This document shows positions 42,678-50,608 of a stretch of DNA of 64,000 nt, piece by piece; the stretch's first letter is position 1, and every line of letters starts with the position of its first letter. Under the pieces are notes generated by a model that was given only the letters and a program-made list of their open reading frames with translations, was not told the DNA's origin and ran no database searches. This DNA comes from Rhizobium sp. Root482 (lineage in GTDB: Bacteria > Pseudomonadota > Alphaproteobacteria > Rhizobiales > Rhizobiaceae): NCBI RefSeq assembly GCF_001426565.1, contig NZ_LMFA01000023.1, forward strand, positions 1-64,000, in the 5' to 3' direction. Made by a program: the position numbers and the translations under genes.

Positions 42678-43571
42678 ATGGTGGAAACACAGAAGGCTGA
42701 TCTTCGGTGGGGAGTCGAGCAGCGACTCGAATTCATCGAGTTCCGCTTGTTTTGGGAGGGGCATGTGAATCGAGGCGATCTGATGGGCGCGTTCGGGGTG
42801 TCGGTGAACCAGGCGTCCACCGACTTGAACCGCTATATCGGAATGGCGCCGGATAACATGCAGTACGACAAGAGCGCGCGCGCGTATGTCCGCGGCACAG
42901 CGTTCGCGCCGCTTTACCTGAAGCCGGACGCCAGTCGTTATCTCGCGCAACTTAGGTCCGTTGCCGATGGCATCCTAGACCGGGCTGACGCCTGGATCGG
43001 TCAATTCCCTTCCTATGACGCCACACCAACCCCTGCGAGGGGCGTCAACGCCAAGACACTGCGTTCGGTGATCGCCGCAATCCGCCGATCTGAGGCGATT
43101 GAGGTCAAGTACCAGTCGCTCTCCCGGCCCGAGCCTAGCTGGCGTTGGATCGCACCACACGCCGTCGGTTTCGACGGGTTCCGGTGGCACACGCGAGCCT
43201 TCTGCCTCACCGACCAAAGCTTCAGGGATTTCCTGCTCTCACGGATCATCGAGACCCGCGGTACCAAACCGAGCGAAGCGGAGGCTGAAGCGGATGCTGA
43301 TTGGAACGAGCAGGTGACCTTGGAAATCGGGGCCCACCCGGAACTGTCCGATACGCAGCAGAAGGTCATCGCTCTCGACTATGGAATGCGTAGCGGGAAG
43401 GCCAAGATCCCAGTCCGGAAGGCGCTTCTCTATTACGCGCTCAAGCGGTTGGGGCTGGACACGGATCCCGCTGCGCGGCGCCCCCAGGATCAGCAAATCG
43501 TACTGCTCAATGGCGCGGAACTCGGCACCAAGCCACTAGCTCAGACCTCCGTGTCCCGAATGGAGGACTGA
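42678..43571 (+). CDS. BREX-associated WYL-domain transcriptional regulator (BrxR-like)
   Basis: A 297-residue protein: an N-terminal winged helix (F-I-E-F-R-L-F-W-E-G-H-V-N-R-G-D-L-M-G-A-F and S-V-N-Q-A-S-T-D-L-N-R-Y), a WYL-type Sm-fold domain (I-E-V-K-Y-Q-S-L-S, W-I-A-P-H-A-V-G-F-D) and a C-terminal extension. This is the layout of BrxR regulators of BREX and other defence islands, which repress their operons and may sense nucleic acid signals. It ends 3 bases before brxF. Start ATG at 42678; GTG at 42681 also possible. Confidence 0.82.
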   Translation: MVETQKADLRWGVEQRLEFIEFRLFWEGHVNRGDLMGAFGVSVNQASTDLNRYIGMAPDNMQYDKSARAYVRGTAFAPLYLKPDASRYLAQLRSVADGILDRADAWIGQFPSYDATPTPARGVNAKTLRSVIAAIRRSEAIEVKYQSLSRPEPSWRWIAPHAVGFDGFRWHTRAFCLTDQSFRDFLLSRIIETRGTKPSEAEAEADADWNEQVTLEIGAHPELSDTQQKVIALDYGMRSGKAKIPVRKALLYYALKRLGLDTDPAARRPQDQQIVLLNGAELGTKPLAQTSVSRMED

Positions 43572-43574
43572 CGC

Positions 43575-44033
43575 ATGATCGAGAGATTGCATGGCGTCGT
43601 CGAGGATATCTCGGGCATCAACAGCAAGTTGGTACTTCTGATTGGTCCGCCCCGATCTGGGAAGAGCAATCTACTTGGGAAGCTAGCCGCGCGCAGGCAG
43701 CTCCGTCTGCTGAACCTCGGCGCGGCCCTTGGTCGTGAGTTGCTGACCGTACCCAGCACGCGAAGACATTTGCAAGCGGCCGACCTGTTAAAGGACCTCG
43801 CAGAAGACTTTGCCAGCCAGGGGGTATTGCTCATGGACAACATCGAGCTTCTGTTCGACCGGACGCTGCAACTCAGCCCGCTCGACTTACTGAAGCGACA
43901 TGCTCATGCGCGTCGCGTCGTTGCGGTGTGGCCAGGAGACCTTCGGGAAGACCGGCTTTCCTACGCTACAACAGGACATCCAGAACATCGGGACTACGGC
44001 ATCGACGGGCTGGTCCCGTTCAAAATTCATTGA
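43575..44033 (+). CDS. brxF: BREX-3 P-loop protein BrxF
   Basis: A 152-residue small ATPase-like protein with Walker A G-P-P-R-S-G-K-S (24-31), L-L-M-D-N-I-E-L-L-F as Walker B, and the ending I-D-G-L-V-P-F. BrxF is specific to type 3 BREX and stands first in its operon, as here. It begins 3 bases after the regulator stop. Its role is unknown; it is thought to serve the BrxC motor or complex assembly. Confidence 0.87.
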   Translation: MIERLHGVVEDISGINSKLVLLIGPPRSGKSNLLGKLAARRQLRLLNLGAALGRELLTVPSTRRHLQAADLLKDLAEDFASQGVLLMDNIELLFDRTLQLSPLDLLKRHAHARRVVAVWPGDLREDRLSYATTGHPEHRDYGIDGLVPFKIH

Positions 44034-44047
44034 AGGGGGAACACGGG

Positions 44048-47000
44048 ATGCCGATGCGTTATGGCGATCTCATTCAATTTGAGCCGATCGAATCGGTCAT
44101 TCAGCTTCTGGACGCTAACCGCCCGGACGAGGCGAAGAAGCTCGTATCGACCTACGTCATCTCCGACGACATGGCCGAGCGAATTGCGAAGCTGATGATC
44201 CCCCAGCTCTCGTTTGACGCGGCAGTAGACCATATGGGCGTGCTGGTTGTCGGCAATTACGGGACTGGTAAGTCGCACCTAATGTCGGTGCTTTCGCTGG
44301 TTGCTGAGGACGCCGCATATGTCCCGATGATTCGCCATCCGAAGGTCGCCGAAGCGGCCGCCGCGATCGCTGGAAAGTTTAAGGTACATCGGATCGAAAT
44401 CTCCAGCCAGATGTCCCTCCGCGATATCGTCACACAGCAGCTTGAGATATTCCTAGAAAAGCACGGCGTCAGCTACAGTTTCCCGCCAGCCGAGAAGGTG
44501 ACCAACAACAAGGGTGCCTTCGAGGAAATGATGGCAGCGTTCGCTGAGGTTCACCCGAACCATGGCGTTCTTCTCGTGGTCGACGAGTTCCTAGATTATC
44601 TTCGCTCTCGAAAGGATCACGACCTCGTTCTCGACCTGTCGTTCCTGCGTGAGATCGGCGAGGTCACGAAGCACCTCCGTTTCCGCTTCGTCGCCGGCGT
44701 TCAGGAGGCGATATTTGATAGCAGCCGTTTCCAGCACGTTGCCGATAGCCTTCGCCGTGTGAAGGACCGCTTCACGCAGGTCCTGCTCGCTCGGCAAGAT
44801 GTCAGCTTCGTTGTGGCCGAGCGGCTCCTGAAGAAGACGGCTGACCAGCAGAACAAGATCCGCGCCTATCTCACGCCGTTTTCCAAGTTCTATGGCTCGA
44901 TGAATGAGCGCATGGATGAATACGTCCGGCTTTTTCCGGTGCATCCTGACTACATCGGAACATTCGAACGCTTGGTCTTCACCGAAAAACGCGGGGCACT
45001 GGTTACGCTTCGGGATCAGATTCAGGCCGTCCTCAAAGATGAGGTGCCTGAAGATCGGCCGGGGCTGATCGGCTACGATAAGTTCTGGGAGACGGTTACC
45101 TCAAACTCCGTGTTGCGCGCGGATCCAAACATCGGACCAGTGCTCAACGTATCTGAGGTCCTGTCGGAGCGAGTGCGAAAGGCGTTCACCCGCCCAGCAT
45201 ACAAGCCGATGGCGCTTCGGATAATTGACGGTCTCGCGGTCCATCGTCTGACGACGGGCGGGGATATCTACGTTCCCGTCGGCCCGACCGCCGAGGAGCT
45301 CCGCGACACGCTATGCCTGTTCCAGCCGGGCATCGGAGATATGGGTGGAGAGCCGGAAGCCGACCTGCTGTCACTCGTGCAGACCGTCCTGCGGGAGACA
45401 CTGAAAACCGTCAATGGCCAGTTCATCTCCAAAGCGCCGGACACCGAACAGTACTACCTCGATCTGAAGAAGGATGTCGATTACGACGCCCAGGTCGAGA
45501 AGCGCTCTGAAGCCCTTTCCGACGATGCGCTCGATCGCGCCTACTACAGCGCCATCCGACAGCTGATGGAGCGCACTGACGAAACCACCTACGTCACCGG
45601 CCACCAAATCTGGCAGTACCAGATCGAGTGGCAGGACCGACGTGTCGAGCGCAATGGCTATCTCTTCTTCGGCGCGCCCAACGATCGGCCGACGGCTCAG
45701 CCTGAGCGGGACTTCTACATCTATTTCATCCAGCCATTCGAACCACCGCGGTTCCGAGACGAACACAAAGCCGATGAGGTATTCCTCCGGCTGAAGGGGC
45801 TCGACGATACGATCCGGCGTCATCTCTCCTTCTATGCTGCCGCTCAGGATCTCGCATCGACCGCCAGCGGAGGTGCGAAATCCATCTACCTCGACAAGGC
45901 CAAAGACGCCCTGCGCGACATGAGCAAGTGGCTGCAGGAAAAGCAGATGGCGGCCTTCGAGGTTACCTATCAGGGAAAGACGAAGACTTTGCAGGAGTGG
46001 ACCAAAGGTGTCTCCCTGCGCGACAAAGCCCGGCTTGGGCCGGAGGAGCGGATTAACTTCCGCGACGCCGTGAACGTCGTCTCCGGCCTGGCGCTGAACA
46101 ATCAGTTCGCCGAAGTGGCGCCCGAGTACCCCACCTTCTCCGCCCTCGTAACCGAGTCAAACCGCAAGCAGCTCATCGGAAACGCCCTCCGCATGCTTGC
46201 AGGCGGGAACCGCACGAAAGACGCAGTCGTCATTCTCGACGGGCTGGAGATGCTCGATGGCGATCGGATCGACCCGACCCGGTCTCGGTACGCTCAGGAG
46301 GTGTTGACCCGGCTGAAAGCCAAAGGGCATGGCCAGGTGCTGAACCGCGGCGAATTGGTCAGCGGCGAAGCCGACGTCGAGTATTTCGCCCCGATCAAAT
46401 TCCGCCTCGAGCCCGATCTTCTGGCCACCGTTCTCGGCGGACTGGTCTATGCCGGCGACATCGTCCTGGCGATCACCGGCGACAAGATCGACTCCGGCAA
46501 GATCACGCTGCTCGCCGAACGGCCGCTGGATGAACTCAAGCAGTTCAAGCACGTCGAGGCGCCGAAGGAGATCAACGTCGCCGTCCTCCGCTCGCTGTTC
46601 GAGATGTTGGGCTTGCCGCCTGGGCTGGCTCAGCAGGCCACGCAAGGCTCTGACGAGCCAGTCAAGCTGCTCCAGGAAGAAGTCGGGAAGCTGACGCGGC
46701 GCGTGCTCAGCGCCACCACGGACATGACCGGCAGGCTGAGCTTCTGGGGCCAGCCCCTCTTGCGGGACGAAGAGATCCGCGACTGGCGAACCAAGATCGA
46801 TGCGCTAAAGACCTTCTCGGAAAGCCTGGCGCCCTACAACACGGTCGGGAAACTCAAGAACCTACGCATCGGCTCCGACGACATCGCGGCCCAGAAGAAG
46901 AACCTGGAAGTGCTGGAAGCCGTCGAGGGGATGCTGGATCTTGTCACCGAGCTCGGCGCGACGGCCAGTTATCTGTCGCAGGGCGAGATGGTCCTGTCGG

Positions 47001-47779
47001 CGGATCATGCATGGGCGAAGCAGGCGCAGGAGACCCGGAAGCAGATTCTTGACAAGCTCGCTTCGGATCGGACGGCGCAGCATGCGGCCGAGTACCGTCA
47101 GACGCTCGCTCGGCTCAAGAAAGACTACATCACCGCCTATGTCGGGCAGCACAGCCAGGCGCGTCTTGGCGTCGCGGAGGACAAGACGAAGTCCGCGCTT
47201 CGCAAGGACCCCCGGCTGGTCGCAATGCGTGCGCTGGCAGGCATCTCACTGATGCCGACCAGCCAGCTGACGAGCTTCGAGGAGAAGCTGGACAAGCTAA
47301 AGAGCTGCGCATCGCTGGTGGAATCGGAGCTCTCCGCAAGCCCGGTTTGCCCGCACTGCAACTTCTGGGCCGCAAACGAGCAAGGCGACCTGCTACCGGC
47401 CGCCAATGTGCTGAAGCAGCTCGACGACGAGCTTGACCTCCTTCTGGAAGGCTGGGTGCAGACGCTGGTCAACAACCTCGAGGATCCGATCATTCAGTCG
47501 AATTTCGAGCTCCTGAAGGACACATCCCGCAATATCGTGACGGGTTTTACCGAGAGCAAAACTCTTCCCGAGTTCGTCACGCCCGAGTTCATAGCTGCCG
47601 TTCAAGAGGCGCTGTCGGGTCTAGAAAAGATCAGCGTTGCTCAAGAGGACATCAGGAAGGCGCTGCTGCAAGGCGGGTCACCGGCAACGCCCGAGGATCT
47701 GCGCAAGCGCTTCGAAGCCTTCCTGAACGATCGCTGCAAGGGGAAGGACACCACCAAACTGCGCTTCGTGGTCGAGTGA
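44048..47779 (+). CDS. brxC: BREX ATPase BrxC
   Basis: A 1243-residue P-loop protein. Walker A is G-N-Y-G-T-G-K-S (69-76) and Walker B G-V-L-L-V-V-D-E-F-L-D-Y-L is near residue 180. The large C-terminal part is mostly helical and ends with a probable zinc motif C-P-H-C near 1100. BrxC is a large AAA-type ATPase present in all BREX types and required for defence. ATG at 44048 (M-P-M-R-Y-G-D-L-I) with AAGGGGG upstream gives the typical family start. Length about 1200 is normal. Confidence 0.92.
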   Translation: MPMRYGDLIQFEPIESVIQLLDANRPDEAKKLVSTYVISDDMAERIAKLMIPQLSFDAAVDHMGVLVVGNYGTGKSHLMSVLSLVAEDAAYVPMIRHPKVAEAAAAIAGKFKVHRIEISSQMSLRDIVTQQLEIFLEKHGVSYSFPPAEKVTNNKGAFEEMMAAFAEVHPNHGVLLVVDEFLDYLRSRKDHDLVLDLSFLREIGEVTKHLRFRFVAGVQEAIFDSSRFQHVADSLRRVKDRFTQVLLARQDVSFVVAERLLKKTADQQNKIRAYLTPFSKFYGSMNERMDEYVRLFPVHPDYIGTFERLVFTEKRGALVTLRDQIQAVLKDEVPEDRPGLIGYDKFWETVTSNSVLRADPNIGPVLNVSEVLSERVRKAFTRPAYKPMALRIIDGLAVHRLTTGGDIYVPVGPTAEELRDTLCLFQPGIGDMGGEPEADLLSLVQTVLRETLKTVNGQFISKAPDTEQYYLDLKKDVDYDAQVEKRSEALSDDALDRAYYSAIRQLMERTDETTYVTGHQIWQYQIEWQDRRVERNGYLFFGAPNDRPTAQPERDFYIYFIQPFEPPRFRDEHKADEVFLRLKGLDDTIRRHLSFYAAAQDLASTASGGAKSIYLDKAKDALRDMSKWLQEKQMAAFEVTYQGKTKTLQEWTKGVSLRDKARLGPEERINFRDAVNVVSGLALNNQFAEVAPEYPTFSALVTESNRKQLIGNALRMLAGGNRTKDAVVILDGLEMLDGDRIDPTRSRYAQEVLTRLKAKGHGQVLNRGELVSGEADVEYFAPIKFRLEPDLLATVLGGLVYAGDIVLAITGDKIDSGKITLLAERPLDELKQFKHVEAPKEINVAVLRSLFEMLGLPPGLAQQATQGSDEPVKLLQEEVGKLTRRVLSATTDMTGRLSFWGQPLLRDEEIRDWRTKIDALKTFSESLAPYNTVGKLKNLRIGSDDIAAQKKNLEVLEAVEGMLDLVTELGATASYLSQGEMVLSADHAWAKQAQETRKQILDKLASDRTAQHAAEYRQTLARLKKDYITAYVGQHSQARLGVAEDKTKSALRKDPRLVAMRALAGISLMPTSQLTSFEEKLDKLKSCASLVESELSASPVCPHCNFWAANEQGDLLPAANVLKQLDDELDLLLEGWVQTLVNNLEDPIIQSNFELLKDTSRNIVTGFTESKTLPEFVTPEFIAAVQEALSGLEKISVAQEDIRKALLQGGSPATPEDLRKRFEAFLNDRCKGKDTTKLRFVVE

Positions 47780-47824
47780 TACGTTGATCGCTCACCAAGA
47801 CAGAAAGAATTCGAGGCACGACTG

Positions 47825-50608
47825 ATGAGTAACCTTTTCCAGAACCACATGGCCAAATCAGGCCCCGTTGAATGCCTTGGGCAATCGTTCCCGAGTGATG
47901 AGGCCCGTCGCGAGCATTATCTGAAGTTGCTTGCGGAGAGGCTTAAAGATCCGGAATTCCGAAAGATCGAAGGATTTCCGATCGGTTCAGACGAAGACAT
48001 CCTGGCGCTTTCTAATCCTCCCTTCTTTACGGCATGCCCTAATCCCTTCATTGGCGATTTTGTGCGAGAATATGGCACCCCTTATGAAGGCGGCGCATCT
48101 TACAGCAAAGAGCCGTTCGCTGCAGATGTGAGCGAGGGGAAGAATGACCCCATTTACAACGCCCACAGCTACCACACGAAGGTGCCGCATAAGGCAATTA
48201 TGCGATACATCCTTCACTACACGCAGCCCGGCGACATTGTGTTTGATGGATTTTGCGGAACCGGAATGACCGGGGTTGCCGCCCAGCTCTGCGGAGACAG
48301 GAGGGCCATCGAGTCGCTTGGTTATCGCGTGGATCGCGACGGGAACGTACTCGAACACACACAAGAGGATGGATTAGGCACGTGGAAGCCTGTTTCGAAG
48401 ATTGGAAAGAGGCGTGCTGTACTCAACGACTTGTCCCCTTTCGCGGCCTTCATTTCCTCGAGATATAATGATTTCAGGCCAAGCGACTACGATTCTAATT
48501 CGACTCTCGATGAACTCATGGGTAACGGCGCAGAGCATCGCGAGCTGTACGTTACCGCAGGTCCAAATGGCGATGCCAAGCGGCCGATAGATTACATCAT
48601 ATGGTCTGAAGTGTTCTCGTGCCCAAGCTGCCAGCATGAGGCTTCGCTGTTTGATTTGGCAGTCGACCGCTCGACGGGTGGAATGCGGGATGAGTTTTCC
48701 TGTCCCTCTTGTAGCAAGGCGCTGAAGAAGGAAGATCTTGAGCGCGTATGGGTGTCCACCCTAGATATCGACGGGAAGTCGCTACTCAGGGAGCCAAAAA
48801 CGGTACCCGTTGAAGTGGTTGCAGATGTCTCAGGTCGAACGACCCGATTCAAGCCGACAGAGTACGACTTAAACCTTGCAAGTTCCTTTGATGACGCCCC
48901 TTTAAATGGGGTTCCTAACGCCGCGTTCCCGCATGGACGTCAGACTAGAAAAGTGAAAACAGGATCTGGTATCGGGAAGATCCACCAGATGTTTACTCGT
49001 CGAGGACTTCGGTTCCTTTCTGATGCCTGGAAGAGTGCGGCATCTCGGTCATCCACCAGATCAGGTAGAGCTGCTCTGTTCCTTTTGACGGGAACTATCA
49101 CACTTATCTCCAAGCGTGAGCGATACCGAGATGGCTCTGGGAAGGGTGCCCAATCCGGGACCCTATACGTGCCTTCTCTACAAGTAGAAAAAAGTCCCTA
49201 CGATGTTCTTGATCGCAAAAGGCGCTCCTTTGTTCGCTTGCCGCTAGAGACGGATCCCGATCATTCCGTAATTACGACTGGATCAAACTCCGATGTTCGC
49301 ACGATCCCGGATAACTCGATCGAATATATATTCACAGACCCGCCGTTTGGTGAATCGCTCCAGTACGCAGAGCTAAATTTCTTTCATGAGGCATGGCTGT
49401 CGGTAAGGTCATCCATAGAGAACGATTGTGTACTGAACTATGTGCACAAGAAAGATCTGTCTTTTTACCACTCCCTGATGAAAAGAGCTTTTTCAGAATC
49501 ATTTAGGGTATTGAAGCCAGGGCGTTGGATAACGGTAGAGTTCTCAAATACGCAAGCAAGCGTTTGGAATATCATCCAAGTGGCACTACAAGAATCAGGC
49601 TTTGTGGTCGCTAATGTGTCTGCTCTCGATAAGAAACAAGGCAGCTTCAATTCGGTCACTACCACTACCTCTGTTAAGCAGGACTTGGTCATTTCCGCGT
49701 ACAAGCCAAATGGCGGCTTGGAAGATCGCTTCATTTCGGTCGGCGGAAGTGAGGAATCTGTTTGGGATTTTGCGCGGGCCCACTTGAAGTACCTTCCTGT
49801 CGTCAAGGCAAAGCATGGCCAACTAGAGTTCATCGCGGAGCGAGATCCCAGGATAATCTTCGATCGCATGGTGGCTTGGTTCGTGCGCCACAACACGCCT
49901 GTTCCGATGTCCACTAACGAATTTCAGTCCGGCCTCGTGCATCGATTCGTCGAGCGCGATGGAATGATTTTTCTTCCTGACCAAGTGACAGAATATGACA
50001 AGAAGCGGTTGCAAGCTGCCATCGCTCCTCAGATGGAGATGTTTGTTTCAGACGAGCGAAGTGCGATCGACTGGCTATCAGATTTCCTAAAGCGTCGTCC
50101 TTCAACTTATCAAGAAATCAGCCCTGAGTTCATGGGCCAGCTTGGCGCAGGTTGGAAAAAGCATGAGGCTAAACCTGAGTTGTTACCCTTACTGGAGGAC
50201 AACTTCCTGAAATATGACGGCAACGGCGATGTGCCCAGCCAGATCCACAGCTACCTGTCCACAAACTTCAAGGACCAGCGCGGGCTGGAGAAAGACGACC
50301 CGCGGCTGAAGGTCAAGGCGAAGGATCGCTGGTACGTCCCCGACCCGAGCAAGGCGAAGGACTTGGAGCAGAAGCGCGAGCGTGCGCTGCTAAAGGAATT
50401 CGAGAACTACAAGTCCGCTCCCGGCCGTCGCCTCAAGGAGTTCCGCCTTGAGGTGCTCCGCGCGGGCTTCAAGACCGCGTGGGCCGGCAAGGACTATAAG
50501 ACCATCATAGGCCTCGCGCAGAAAATTCCCGAGGAGGCGCTGCAGGAAGATGAGAAGCTGCTGCTCTGGTATGATCAGGCGCTCACCCGCATGGAGGCCG
50601 ATGCGTGA
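47825..50608 (+). CDS. pglX: BREX-3 adenine-specific DNA methyltransferase PglX (PglXI), mosaic
   Basis: A 927-residue methyltransferase. S-adenosylmethionine motif F-D-G-F-C-G-T-G is at 140-147 and the catalytic motif T-D-P-P-F-G-E at 504-510. Two C-x-x-C pairs near 265-302 suggest a zinc knot. It marks host DNA at BREX sites and gives the system its specificity. The DNA from 47.8 to about 50.2 kb is visibly AT-richer (a counted 60-base line at 49441 is 38% GC) and from about 50.2 kb it switches to high GC (65% at 50281), so the last about 130 residues have a different history. The stop overlaps brxHII (GTGA). Confidence 0.9.
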   Translation: MSNLFQNHMAKSGPVECLGQSFPSDEARREHYLKLLAERLKDPEFRKIEGFPIGSDEDILALSNPPFFTACPNPFIGDFVREYGTPYEGGASYSKEPFAADVSEGKNDPIYNAHSYHTKVPHKAIMRYILHYTQPGDIVFDGFCGTGMTGVAAQLCGDRRAIESLGYRVDRDGNVLEHTQEDGLGTWKPVSKIGKRRAVLNDLSPFAAFISSRYNDFRPSDYDSNSTLDELMGNGAEHRELYVTAGPNGDAKRPIDYIIWSEVFSCPSCQHEASLFDLAVDRSTGGMRDEFSCPSCSKALKKEDLERVWVSTLDIDGKSLLREPKTVPVEVVADVSGRTTRFKPTEYDLNLASSFDDAPLNGVPNAAFPHGRQTRKVKTGSGIGKIHQMFTRRGLRFLSDAWKSAASRSSTRSGRAALFLLTGTITLISKRERYRDGSGKGAQSGTLYVPSLQVEKSPYDVLDRKRRSFVRLPLETDPDHSVITTGSNSDVRTIPDNSIEYIFTDPPFGESLQYAELNFFHEAWLSVRSSIENDCVLNYVHKKDLSFYHSLMKRAFSESFRVLKPGRWITVEFSNTQASVWNIIQVALQESGFVVANVSALDKKQGSFNSVTTTTSVKQDLVISAYKPNGGLEDRFISVGGSEESVWDFARAHLKYLPVVKAKHGQLEFIAERDPRIIFDRMVAWFVRHNTPVPMSTNEFQSGLVHRFVERDGMIFLPDQVTEYDKKRLQAAIAPQMEMFVSDERSAIDWLSDFLKRRPSTYQEISPEFMGQLGAGWKKHEAKPELLPLLEDNFLKYDGNGDVPSQIHSYLSTNFKDQRGLEKDDPRLKVKAKDRWYVPDPSKAKDLEQKRERALLKEFENYKSAPGRRLKEFRLEVLRAGFKTAWAGKDYKTIIGLAQKIPEEALQEDEKLLLWYDQALTRMEADA

